Below are positions 1 to 7,288 of a stretch of DNA of 18,465 nt, in pieces (within the stretch, counting starts at the first letter, position 1; each line of letters begins with the position of its first letter). The position numbers and the translations under genes were made by a program. Origin of the DNA: DASPJQ01 sp035299065. GTDB taxonomy: Bacteria; Bacteroidota; Bacteroidia; Flavobacteriales_D; UBA2798. The stretch is taken from contig DATGXI010000010.1 in NCBI GenBank assembly GCA_035299065.1, forward strand, positions 1 to 18,465, read 5' to 3'. Under the pieces are notes generated by a model that ran no database searches, was not told the DNA's origin, and saw only the letters and a program-made list of their open reading frames with translations.

Positions 1-554
1 TCAAGAACCGTAACAGTATCGCTCATTTCTTTTGGATGCTGTCCAAGTTCAGTCAATAAACCAAAAAGTTCATCTACATTGGTAAGATTAAAATTACCAG
101 CAACAATCAGGTTACGGGTCATCCAATTGTTCTGTCGCAAAAACGGGTGGCAATTTTCAATGCTGTTTTGCCCAAAAGTACCGTAACGCAAATGTCCAAG
201 AAATAACTCCCCGGTAAAGCCTGCTGCCACTTTTAAACGATCTACATCCTTTAAAATACCAGGTTCCTTTGCTTCAAGGTTTTTATACTTATTGAATATA
301 TCTTCAAAAATTTCAGTAATGGCGCCTGATCCTGTAGCCCTTTTGCGGCTTATATAGCGCGCGCCCGGGCTCACGTCAAATTTTATATTGGCCAAACCGG
401 CCCCATCCTGACCCCGATTATGCTGTTTTTGCATAAGCAGGTACAGCTTATTGAGGCCATAAAAAGGAGTTCCGTACTTTTTATAATAGAAATCAAGTGG
501 TTTTAAGAGCCTTAGGAGGGCAATTCCGCATTCGTGCTTAATAGGGTCGCTCAT
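1..554 (-). CDS. Class II glutamine amidotransferase, amidophosphoribosyltransferase-like (partial, 3' end beyond window)
   Basis: The first 184 residues of a protein that continues past the left edge with no stop codon. The N-terminal nucleophile hydrolase (class II glutaminase) signature is clear: Cys9 in CGIAL, preceded by an 8-residue stretch that would be removed to expose the cysteine; HNRGQDGAG at 45-53; HLRYGTFG at 121-128 (Arg that binds the glutamine carboxylate); AGNFNLTN at 152-159 (oxyanion-hole Gly-Asn). This domain releases ammonia from glutamine. In PurF it feeds formation of phosphoribosylamine in purine synthesis. Residues 57-118, between HNRGQDGAG and HLRYGT, look longer than the same stretch in classical PurF. 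I recognise this form as the long Bacteroidota paralogue usually annotated amidophosphoribosyltransferase, which may coexist with a canonical PurF, so no symbol is given. The phosphoribosyltransferase half is outside the window. The ATG at 554 is preceded by a TAnnTTTG element. Confidence 0.9.
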   Translation of the reverse strand, partial: MSDPIKHECGIALLRLLKPLDFYYKKYGTPFYGLNKLYLLMQKQHNRGQDGAGLANIKFDVSPGARYISRKRATGSGAITEIFEDIFNKYKNLEAKEPGILKDVDRLKVAAGFTGELFLGHLRYGTFGQNSIENCHPFLRQNNWMTRNLIVAGNFNLTNVDELFGLLTELGQHPKEMSDTVTVL

Positions 555-572
555 CAGGGGGGTATAGAGGCG

Positions 573-580
573 CAAATTTA
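573..580 (-). promoter_or_regulatory. Bacteroidota -7 element TAAATTTG for the amidotransferase gene
   Basis: On the minus strand the bases read TAAATTTG, a perfect match to the Bacteroidota sigma-70 -7 consensus TAnnTTTG. Eighteen bases lie between it and the ATG at 554, giving a short leader. No convincing -33 TTTG was seen at the usual spacing. Confidence 0.55.
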
Positions 581-690
581 ATCAAATGCTGCTTATCAGG
601 CCCTAATGTTAACATGAATTGGAAAATATTCCGTTCGTACAATTATCCCGTTAAAAAAGCAACTTTTCCATATAAAACGAGTCTGATTTA

Positions 691-3600
691 TTGAGAGTTA
701 AGGTATATTTGTACACCATCGTCAAGTATCTGAAATATTGGCCCTGTATTGTACTGCTTTTTAGCAGCGTTTTTGCCCATGCCGGTGACAAAATTTTCTT
801 TACACCTAACCGTGGTCAATGGGATAACCGCATACAATATCAGTTGGAGGTAAATGGCGGATATTTTTATCTCGAAAACAATTGCCAAACCTATTATTTT
901 CTTGACAGGCCGCATGATCACCCAAATGGTTCAACCATTTCGCAAATAAAAGCACATGCCTTTCAAACCATTTTCAAAAATGCAAATCCTCATCCACTCT
1001 TCATTGAGGAAAACCCAACCGGCTTTTATTCCAATTATTTTATTGGGAACGACCCTGCGAAGTGGAGAAGCGGGATTTACAGCTATAAAAAAATTACTTA
1101 CCAAAATCTTTATACCGGTATTGATTACATTATTGGTGAATCAAAAGGCGAGTTAAAGTCTGACTACGTTGTTCACCGCGGCTTTGATCCTTCAACCATA
1201 CAACTGGAATATAAAGGTGTTGATGATATTAAGGTAGTTGATGGAAAATTGGTTGTGAAAACCTCGCTGGCAGAAATTACTGAAAACATTCCTTACGCTT
1301 ACCAGGTAATAGAAGGCAAACAGGTTCCTGTTCAATGCGAATATGTTTTAAATAACAATACGGTTTCATTTAAAGTGGGCTTTTATAATCCCGGCATTGA
1401 TTTGATTATTGACCCCATCCTGTATTTTTCAACTTACATTGGAGCTTCAACCGACAATTTTGGATGCACCGCTACCTATGATAAACACAAAAACCTTTAT
1501 GGTGGGGCTTTGGTTTATTCGGGCGGAATTTATCCCACCACGTTTGGTGCGTTCATGACTTCCTTTAGTGGAGGTGCTGCTTACCGTGATATGGGAATTA
1601 CAAAATTTGACTCGAGCGGAACATTTTTACAATATTCAACTTACCTGGGAGGATCTAACGGTACGGAGGTACCACACAGCCTTGTAGTTGATAACAACGA
1701 CCAGCTTTTTGTTTTTGGAACAACCGGCTCAAGCAATTACCCTGTTACGGGTGGTGCTTATGATGTTGTTTTTAACGGAGGCGGTGCCGTAAATGCAGCC
1801 AACCAGGGATTGGATTACCCAACCGGAACAGATATTGTCATTACTAAATTTAATGCTGGCGGTACAGCCATGCTAGGCAGCACATTTGTTGGAGGAACAG
1901 GAAATGATGGCGTAAATAATTCGGCAACGCTTAAATACAATTATGGCGATTTTATACGTGGTGAAATTATTTTAGACAATTCTGGTAATCCAATTGTTTG
2001 CACGGTAACCGGCTCAAGTGATTTTCCAACTACCGGTGGTGCCACTTATGCTGGCGGACTTACCGATGCAGTGGTTTTCAAAATGAATTTAAATTTAACC
2101 GCCATAACATGGTCGCATTTTTACGGTGGGGCAAATGATGATGCCGGGTATGGGATACAACCTGATCTTGCCGGAAATTTATTTTTTACCGGTGGAACAA
2201 ACAGCAGCACCTTTCCAACCACTGCAGGAACATTTTCACCTTCACCATTTGGTGCTGCCGATGGTTTTCTTGCTAAATTAAGTGCCGGAGGGGTTTTACT
2301 TGCATCAACATACGTTGGCACTGCCGGCTACGATCAATCCTACCTGATACAAACCGATCTTTCAAACAATGTTTACATTTTTGGACAAACAAGTGGAGCC
2401 TATCCGCAAACAGCAGGAATTTACAACAACGGAAACAGTGGGCAATTCATTCATAAATTTGACAATAACCTTGCAACTTCATTCTGGTCAACCTGCATTG
2501 GACGCAATGCCGGTACCATTGACATTTCACCCACAGCGTTTCTTGTAAATGATTGCTACAAAATTTTTATTTGTGGTTGGGGAGGAACAGTTAACAGTTC
2601 ATTTAGCCTTGCCACCGCCAGCACCACTGTTGGCTTGCCTATTACACCTTCAAGTTTTCAAACCACGACTGACGGCAGCGATTTTTACCTGGCTATTTTT
2701 TCGCAGGACATGGCGGCACTTGAATACGGAACTTATTTTGGAGGCCCTGTAAGCAGTGAACACGTTGATGGCGGAACTGCACGTTTTGATAAAGACGGTT
2801 TTGTTTACCAGGCCGTTTGCGGAGGATGTGGTGGTCATGATGACTTTCCAACAACACCCGGAGCATGGTCAAACACAAACGACTCATTCAATTGTAATCT
2901 TGCTGTATTCAAATTCAACATGGAAACCGTGGTTGCCAATACAACCATTGCTGCTGCCTCACCCGTTTGCACAATTCCATACTCATTTAATTTTACCAAC
3001 CTGAGCACACTTACCAATGTTTTTTACTGGGACTTTGGCGATGGTACAAATGATACAACATTCAATCCATCACATGGCTATGCCGTTCCGGGAACATATA
3101 CAGTTATGCTTGTTGCCATTGATACAACAACATGCGGAAAAAATGATACGGTATATACAAACGTAACCGTTCCTAACCCATTTATATTGGCTGCTATTCC
3201 CAATGACACGGTGTGTTTGGGATCACCTGCCAACGTAGATCTTACCCTGCCAGGTGTAACGTATACGTGGACACCTTCGGCTGATGTAAGTAATCCCACC
3301 GGAAGCATTGTTGACATTACGCCAACGGGCGGTGGACCCCATACTTATTATGCCATTGGATTGGATTCGCAGGGCTGCGTTGACACAACCGAAATCACCA
3401 TTTATGTGCATGAACCAACCCAGGCACAATTTTCCATGACGTTTGACACCTGTAATATTCCCGCAACATTTACATTCAACAACACAAGTACAGGCACGCT
3501 TCAATATTTTTGGGATTTTGGTGATGGAACAACTTCAACACTTCAAAATCCACCTCATGTTTATACTACTCCCGGTAATTATGTAATTACATTAATAACC

Positions 3601-4872
3601 ATTGACACAAATGCCTGCGGATTTAATGACACCATGCAAACTCCCGTATTTATTCCTGCACCATTGGTTATTAGTGTTACAGGCGATAACCAGATTTGCC
3701 TTGGAGAATCGTCACAACTACAGGTTTCAGGAGGAGGAAATACATTCCAATGGACACCTGCAGGCACAGTTGATTTTCCTACTTCAGCAAATCCAATTGT
3801 TACACCTACCGGCACCACCACTTACGATGTTTATGCAACTGATACCAATGGATGTAAAGATACCGCCAGCTTTCCTGTAACGGTTATACAACCGCCTACA
3901 GCCGGCTTCAACACGAACTTTACACCATGCATTATTCCTGCATCGGTTGCTTTTACCAATACAAGTACCAATTCATCAACCTTTATCTGGATGCTTGATG
4001 GCATTGTTGTGAATGCAACCGATCTTGTTCATGTATTCAACACACCAGGAACGTATACTATTACACTTATTGCGGTTGACACCAGCGATTGTGGTTTTAA
4101 CGATACGGCACAAACAACCATATTTTTACCTCCACCAGCGGTTGCCACAGCCACTGGAACCGATACGGTGTGTATTGGATTGTCATTACCGGTGTATGCT
4201 GGTGGTGGTGTAACGTACCAATGGATACCACCAAGTTTGTATGATGATCCTACTTCACCAAATCCAATTTTGACACCACCTGCTTCAGGAAATTATACAG
4301 TGGTTGTTACCGATACAAATGGCTGTTCAGATAGTGCATCGGTACCTGTTTTTGTTTTTCCTGTGCCAACCGTTAGCGCAGGAAACGACTTTGTGTATGA
4401 CTTTGGAAATGGACCAACGTTCAACCCGAATATTCCACCTAACGGTTATTTTTATTGGAGTCCGCCTGATGGGTTAAGTTGTACTGACTGTTTGCATCCT
4501 GAAGCAACACCTGAATCAACCACGACTTATTATTTACATTTTACCGACCAATATGGTTGTCACTTTGTTGACTCATTACTGGTAATGGTTACACCGTCAG
4601 TTTATGCTCCAAATGCATTTACACTTGATAACGATGGTACCAATGAAGTGTTTAAACCAATTGTCAGAAACCTTGCATCCTATGAACTCTTTATTTTTGA
4701 TCGGTGGGGCGAATTGATTTTTTATACCAACGACACTGAAGGATATTGGGATGGCACCTATAAAGGAAGAAAATGCAAAGAAGACGTGTATGTTTGGAAA
4801 ATCAAGTATGCTTCACAACTTGACCCGGAAATAAACCGCGAAGCCCGCGGACATGTTACGCTTTTGCGTTAG
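691..4872 (+). CDS. Secreted SBBP-repeat/PKD-repeat protein with T9SS type-B (CHU_C) sorting domain
   Basis: A 1393-residue cell-surface or secreted protein. In order: signal peptide whose hydrophobic core ends at about residue 31 (VFAHA, then GDK); an N-terminal domain starting FTPNRGQW of the kind that precedes SBBP repeats; about 500 residues of SBBP-type beta-propeller repeats (recurring STYLGG/STFVGG and 'F-T-G-T-x-S-x-x-F/Y-P-x-T' motifs, about 240-750); three tandem PKD plus Ig-like units (about 760-1230) and a fourth Ig-like domain; and a C-terminal domain from about 1304 (APNAF, FDRWGE, WDGTYKG, VYVWK, GHVTLLR), which is the type-B type IX secretion signal. The protein is therefore expected to cross the outer membrane by T9SS. 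Its role is unknown; adhesion or matrix function is likely for this architecture. The listed start is TTG; a -7 element overlaps codons 5-7, so the true start may be CTG at 730, giving a compact MKYWPC... signal peptide. The 3' end overlaps the convergent gene by 17 bp. Confidence 0.9.
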   Translation: MRVKVYLYTIVKYLKYWPCIVLLFSSVFAHAGDKIFFTPNRGQWDNRIQYQLEVNGGYFYLENNCQTYYFLDRPHDHPNGSTISQIKAHAFQTIFKNANPHPLFIEENPTGFYSNYFIGNDPAKWRSGIYSYKKITYQNLYTGIDYIIGESKGELKSDYVVHRGFDPSTIQLEYKGVDDIKVVDGKLVVKTSLAEITENIPYAYQVIEGKQVPVQCEYVLNNNTVSFKVGFYNPGIDLIIDPILYFSTYIGASTDNFGCTATYDKHKNLYGGALVYSGGIYPTTFGAFMTSFSGGAAYRDMGITKFDSSGTFLQYSTYLGGSNGTEVPHSLVVDNNDQLFVFGTTGSSNYPVTGGAYDVVFNGGGAVNAANQGLDYPTGTDIVITKFNAGGTAMLGSTFVGGTGNDGVNNSATLKYNYGDFIRGEIILDNSGNPIVCTVTGSSDFPTTGGATYAGGLTDAVVFKMNLNLTAITWSHFYGGANDDAGYGIQPDLAGNLFFTGGTNSSTFPTTAGTFSPSPFGAADGFLAKLSAGGVLLASTYVGTAGYDQSYLIQTDLSNNVYIFGQTSGAYPQTAGIYNNGNSGQFIHKFDNNLATSFWSTCIGRNAGTIDISPTAFLVNDCYKIFICGWGGTVNSSFSLATASTTVGLPITPSSFQTTTDGSDFYLAIFSQDMAALEYGTYFGGPVSSEHVDGGTARFDKDGFVYQAVCGGCGGHDDFPTTPGAWSNTNDSFNCNLAVFKFNMETVVANTTIAAASPVCTIPYSFNFTNLSTLTNVFYWDFGDGTNDTTFNPSHGYAVPGTYTVMLVAIDTTTCGKNDTVYTNVTVPNPFILAAIPNDTVCLGSPANVDLTLPGVTYTWTPSADVSNPTGSIVDITPTGGGPHTYYAIGLDSQGCVDTTEITIYVHEPTQAQFSMTFDTCNIPATFTFNNTSTGTLQYFWDFGDGTTSTLQNPPHVYTTPGNYVITLITIDTNACGFNDTMQTPVFIPAPLVISVTGDNQICLGESSQLQVSGGGNTFQWTPAGTVDFPTSANPIVTPTGTTTYDVYATDTNGCKDTASFPVTVIQPPTAGFNTNFTPCIIPASVAFTNTSTNSSTFIWMLDGIVVNATDLVHVFNTPGTYTITLIAVDTSDCGFNDTAQTTIFLPPPAVATATGTDTVCIGLSLPVYAGGGVTYQWIPPSLYDDPTSPNPILTPPASGNYTVVVTDTNGCSDSASVPVFVFPVPTVSAGNDFVYDFGNGPTFNPNIPPNGYFYWSPPDGLSCTDCLHPEATPESTTTYYLHFTDQYGCHFVDSLLVMVTPSVYAPNAFTLDNDGTNEVFKPIVRNLASYELFIFDRWGELIFYTNDTEGYWDGTYKGRKCKEDVYVWKIKYASQLDPEINREARGHVTLLR
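704..711 (+). promoter_or_regulatory. Bacteroidota -7 element TATATTTG inside the annotated 5' end of the SBBP/PKD gene
   Basis: A perfect TAnnTTTG match. Transcription from it would begin near 716, downstream of the TTG at 691. In-frame CTG at 730 lies 18 nt after it, the same spacing as for the amidotransferase gene. If functional, the 691 start is wrong for this transcript. Confidence 0.45.
2968..4596 (+). repeat. Three tandem PKD plus Ig-like composite repeats (about 480 bp each) and a partial fourth
   Basis: Within the secreted protein, equivalent cysteines (VCTIP, TCNIP, PCIIP) fall at residues 760, 921 and 1080, so the unit is 159-161 residues. Each unit has a PKD domain (WDFGDG, WDFGDG, then the variant WMLDG, each followed by PGTY/PGNY-type strands and CG-x-NDT), then an Ig-like domain beginning with VCLG, ICLG or VCIG and containing Y/F-x-W-x-P and a GC-x-D/S motif. 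A fourth Ig-like copy (FYWSPPDG, then YGCHFVDS) lacks a PKD partner and leads into the sorting domain. The units are clearly duplicated at protein level but well diverged in DNA. Confidence 0.85.
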
Positions 4873-5542
4873 AGCTTAGTGTTTCTGCAGCGTGGTAACG
4901 CAGTATACTTATCCAGAAAAAGAAAAGGCACAATCCAATAAAAACATGTCCAAAATCAAAATAAGTAAACCAATTTGTAGCACTTATTTTCAGGATGTGG
5001 AACATCACTCCAATAATCAACATCCCAATACCTACCATAATGTTTAGGCTGATACGCGATTTATTTTTTGTATACAACCACAATTCAATGCTGCATACAA
5101 CCAGTAGCAAACTGATTGCAGTGTGAATTTCAACAAATAGAAATTCTTTCTTAAAAATAGTAATTGTTATAAAGGTCAGAAGTTGAACCCAATTCAGGAA
5201 CGATAAAATCAAATATGTTCGTTCACTTATGCGTGATTGTATTCGCATAAAAGCCGCCTGTTGGGCCATTGAAACCGCCATCATTGATGTAAACCAGGTG
5301 CAAAATTTTCCTCCAATTCCAAATTCGTCCTGGAAAGCATGTGCTACAAATGCACCTATAAATGACGAAATACCAATTAACAGAATAAAAATACGGTAAT
5401 AAAAAAAAGCTGGATTGTAGGCAATGTTGCGGGTTTTATAAAAACCTATGAAGGAAAACGAAGTGACAACAAAACAGGTTAAGGCAATTATTGGCTCCTG
5501 TATGCGCATTCCTGCTATAAATATATCGGGTTGATTAGTCAT
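4856..5542 (-). CDS. Seven-helix integral membrane protein of unknown function
   Basis: 228 residues, almost all hydrophobic, with seven predicted membrane helices at about 16-37, 46-70, 81-101, 110-131, 135-158, 164-185 and 190-215, and a short polar C-terminus. Charged or coordinating residues sit inside or at the ends of helices: His in 'FVAHAF' (helix 2), Glu and His in 'VEIHTAIS' (helix 5), His in 'MFHILK' (helix 6), and Asp-x-x-His in 'FDFGHVF' (helix 7). The early 'EPIIALT' resembles uncharacterised Bacteroidota membrane proteins (I think of DUF6962-like families, not certain). The layout loosely recalls seven-helix metal-dependent hydrolases (CREST superfamily), but the SxxxH and HxxxH signatures are not exact, so no function is assigned. 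The start at 5542 is supported by a -7 element 25 nt upstream. The stop codon lies inside the last codons of the convergent secreted-protein gene. Confidence 0.8.
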   Translation of the reverse strand: MTNQPDIFIAGMRIQEPIIALTCFVVTSFSFIGFYKTRNIAYNPAFFYYRIFILLIGISSFIGAFVAHAFQDEFGIGGKFCTWFTSMMAVSMAQQAAFMRIQSRISERTYLILSFLNWVQLLTFITITIFKKEFLFVEIHTAISLLLVVCSIELWLYTKNKSRISLNIMVGIGMLIIGVMFHILKISATNWFTYFDFGHVFIGLCLFFFWISILRYHAAETLSSNAKA

Positions 5543-5567
5543 AAGCCCCGTTGTTTATAGGGAAGTG

Positions 5568-5575
5568 CAAAGGTA
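5568..5575 (-). promoter_or_regulatory. Bacteroidota -7 element TACCTTTG for the seven-helix membrane protein
   Basis: A perfect TAnnTTTG match on the minus strand, 25 nt before the ATG at 5542. The same eight bases precede mscL. Confidence 0.55.
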
Positions 5576-5640
5576 AGGTATTCCATTTTAGCATCCTTAA
5601 TAAATTAAGCTTTGGCATCCTACATTATTCAAAAAAAGCC

Positions 5641-5648
5641 TATTTTCG
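5641..5648 (+). promoter_or_regulatory. Possible -7 element for the tRNA gene (imperfect)
   Basis: TATTTTCG matches TAnnTTTG at all but one position and lies 25 nt before the mature tRNA 5' end. A TTTG occurs at 5611-5614, but the 26-bp gap is longer than usual for a -33/-7 pair, so this call is weak. Confidence 0.3.
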
Positions 5649-5658
5649 CAGCATTAAT

Positions 5659-5673
5659 GTTGGTTTTACCAAC
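5659..5673 (+). other. Perfect 5-bp hairpin abutting the tRNA 5' end
   Basis: GTTGG (5659-5663) and CCAAC (5669-5673) pair around a five-base TTTTA loop. The helix ends exactly one base before tRNA position 1. In the precursor it could stack on the acceptor stem next to the RNase P cleavage site. It has no T-run suggesting termination. Confidence 0.5.
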
Positions 5674-5750
5674 GGGCCTATAGCTCATTCGGTTAGAGCA
5701 TCTGACTCATAATCAGGGGGTGCTTGGTTCGATTCCAAGTGGGCCCACCA
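5674..5750 (+). tRNA. tRNA with CAU anticodon, best read as tRNA-Ile2 (lysidine type)
   Basis: A complete 77-nt tRNA with encoded CCA. Acceptor stem GGGCCTA/TGGGCCC with one T-G wobble; D-stem GCTC/GAGC; anticodon stem TCTGA/TCAGG around loop CTCATAA; five-base variable loop; T-stem CTTGG/CCAAG with loop TTCGATT; discriminator A. A CAU anticodon can be elongator Met, initiator Met or Ile2. The first pair is G1-C72, not the mismatch typical of bacterial initiators. Pairs 4 and 5 are C4-G69 and C5-G68, known determinants that TilS uses to choose tRNA-Ile2 over tRNA-Met in E. coli. I therefore favour an AUA-decoding isoleucine tRNA whose C34 becomes lysidine. Automatic annotation would probably call it Met. 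It is alone, not in an rRNA operon. Confidence 0.9.
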
Positions 5751-5754
5751 TAAA

Positions 5755-5788
5755 AGAAGAAGCCCGGTAAATTAACCGGGCTTCTTTT
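5755..5788. terminator. Bidirectional hairpin terminator between the tRNA and mscL
   Basis: GAAGCCCGGT (5759-5768) pairs perfectly with ACCGGGCTTC (5775-5784) around a six-base loop. The flanking AAGA and TTTT extend the stem and supply a T-run on each strand (TTTTATTT on plus, TTCTTTT on minus). It lies 4 bases after the tRNA CCA and just beyond the mscL stop, so it can serve both converging units. Confidence 0.85.
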
Positions 5789-5802
5789 ATTTAACTGGCT
5801 TT

Positions 5803-6228
5803 CTATTTTTTCTCTCTTAAAAGATCGCGTATTTCAGTAAGCAATTCCTGGTCCTTGGTTGGGGGAACGGGAACCTGGGGTTCTTCTGCCTGTTTTTTGC
5901 GACTCCTGTTAATGATTTTAACCATCATAAATACAGCAAAAGCCACAATTAGAAAATCAATTATGGTTTGAATAAACGACCCGTACGCAAATATTGGCGC
6001 GCCCTTTTCTTTTGCCTGAGCAAGGTTATCGTAAATTTTCCCATCAAGGGCGTAATAGAGGTCTGTAAAATTTACATTACCCATTAATTTACCAATTGGA
6101 GGCATCACTATATCGTTTACAAACGATGTAACAATTTTACCAAATGCACCGCCAATGATAACACCCACAGCAAGATCAATCACATTGCCTTTTACAGCAA
6201 ATTCCCTGAATTCTTTTACCATTCCCAT
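5803..6228 (-). CDS. mscL: Large-conductance mechanosensitive channel MscL
   Basis: 141 residues, the normal length for MscL (136 in E. coli). The N-terminal amphipathic segment KEFREFAVKGNVIDLAVGV and the pore-lining helix with GVIIGGAFGKIV-x-S are close to the E. coli protein. MPPIGKLMG follows helix 1, a periplasmic loop spans about 50-80, TM2 is at about 83-105 (FIQTIIDFLIVAFAVFMM), then a charged linker and a C-terminal bundle helix (LLTEIRDLLREKK). The channel opens under membrane tension to release solutes during hypo-osmotic shock. It is a single-gene unit with a -7 element upstream and a shared terminator downstream. An ATG two codons after the listed start (MVKEF) is an alternative. 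Confidence 0.97.
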   Translation of the reverse strand: MGMVKEFREFAVKGNVIDLAVGVIIGGAFGKIVTSFVNDIVMPPIGKLMGNVNFTDLYYALDGKIYDNLAQAKEKGAPIFAYGSFIQTIIDFLIVAFAVFMMVKIINRSRKKQAEEPQVPVPPTKDQELLTEIRDLLREKK

Positions 6229-6255
6229 ATAAAAATAAATTATGATTTAACTGAA

Positions 6256-6263
6256 CAAAGGTA
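6256..6263 (-). promoter_or_regulatory. Bacteroidota -7 element TACCTTTG for mscL
   Basis: A perfect TAnnTTTG match on the minus strand, 27 nt before the mscL ATG at 6228 and about 40 nt downstream of the DUF3078 gene stop, so mscL probably has its own promoter. Confidence 0.55.
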
Positions 6264-6302
6264 ACGATTTAGGCACGCAATCTTAAATAAAAAAGCAGAA
6301 TG

Positions 6303-7259
6303 TTATTTAGCAAACTTATAGTTGAACCCGATTGAAAACACTTCCTTAAATTGCGTAACGGGCCCATTGCGTTGGTTCACGCCAAATTCATCAGGGTCAC
6401 GCGCTATATTAATATCATGGTCATACAAAAGAACGGTATTGAGTGTTGCCGAAATGAACCTGTTAATTTTCATATTAATGAGCACATCCCAGTTTACGTC
6501 AATGTTTTCAGGATTATTTAAATAGTTTGAAAAAAGATCAAGTTTACTTGCAACCGTAATATTTTTCATGAGCGTAAACTTGTACATAAATTTTACATAG
6601 CTACCCAACTCTGTTCGGGTACGACTTCCTGTTCCTGGTATTGGCGCACCAGTGGCATCGGTTTTTGCTTTATCAACCCCAAATGCACCTGCATCGGCCA
6701 GGCTTGGGCTGTTCACTACTGTCATTTTACCGGTAATTGGTGCAATCAGCAATGAGAAGTTATCGTTTGGCTTATAGTCAACCCCTAGTGCCAGAATAAA
6801 ATAACCCGGTGCCATAAAATTCGAAATCACTTTTCGTTGCGACATGGGAATAGCTGTTTTATCAAATCCCGGCATAAATTGCGATTTAAAATTAAAGAGC
6901 AGTGAAAAATACCAATATGTATCATTGGCCTTTTGACCGAATTTTGACGAGGCATCAATTTTGTCATCGGCTTTCTCCCACCAGGGTAATTTCGCCTGGT
7001 TAATTATGCCGTAGCCCATGTCAAGGCTGTTGTCAAACGAAATGTATTTGTTCTTGAAATTGGCAAACAGATTAACCATGCTGTTAATGGCCATTGAATT
7101 TTGTCCGCCAGCTGCCCAGTTGTTGAGGGAAACCTGTGTAAATGTTACCCCTACCAAACAACCTTTTTTCCAGAGGGAAGTGTCTTTTGCCAGGCTATCT
7201 TTTTGAGCTGTTACAACAGAACTAGTTGTAAGCAGCAGCAGGAGTAAAAATGATCGCAT
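6303..7259 (-). CDS. DUF3078 outer-membrane beta-barrel protein
   Basis: 318 residues from the ATG at 7259. A signal peptide (MRSFLLLLLLTTSSVVTAQ) is followed by KDSLAKDTSLWKKG and the DUF3078 hallmark of a tryptophan and glycines: 'GVTFTQVSLNNWAAGGQNS', then NLFANFKNK and DNSLDMGYGI. The rest alternates polar and hydrophobic residues as in a porin-like barrel and ends in an aromatic-rich strand (FSIGFNYKFAK). The family is widespread in Bacteroidota and its role is not established; it is expected in the outer membrane. An in-frame ATG exists at 7346, but that 29-residue extension is not signal-peptide-like and its codons cover the TATATTTG promoter element at 7281-7288, so the start was moved to 7259. 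Confidence 0.88.
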   Translation of the reverse strand: MRSFLLLLLLTTSSVVTAQKDSLAKDTSLWKKGCLVGVTFTQVSLNNWAAGGQNSMAINSMVNLFANFKNKYISFDNSLDMGYGIINQAKLPWWEKADDKIDASSKFGQKANDTYWYFSLLFNFKSQFMPGFDKTAIPMSQRKVISNFMAPGYFILALGVDYKPNDNFSLLIAPITGKMTVVNSPSLADAGAFGVDKAKTDATGAPIPGTGSRTRTELGSYVKFMYKFTLMKNITVASKLDLFSNYLNNPENIDVNWDVLINMKINRFISATLNTVLLYDHDINIARDPDEFGVNQRNGPVTQFKEVFSIGFNYKFAK

Positions 7260-7280
7260 TTTGGTTATTTTTTCAAGGCG

Positions 7281-7288
7281 CAAATATA
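7281..7288 (-). promoter_or_regulatory. Bacteroidota -7 element TATATTTG for the DUF3078 gene
   Basis: A perfect TAnnTTTG match on the minus strand, 21 nt before the ATG at 7259. It decides the start: the longer reading frame from 7346 would begin upstream of the predicted transcript. Confidence 0.6.

Noticed and set aside
614..694. 26-codon plus-strand mini-ORF upstream of the secreted-protein gene
   Set aside because: Too short, no conserved character, and it lies in the divergent promoter region; considered as a leader peptide but nothing supports it.
2968..4596. CRISPR-like or DNA-level tandem repeat array
   Set aside because: The periodicity is about 480 bp, in frame and protein-level only; it reflects PKD/Ig domain duplication.
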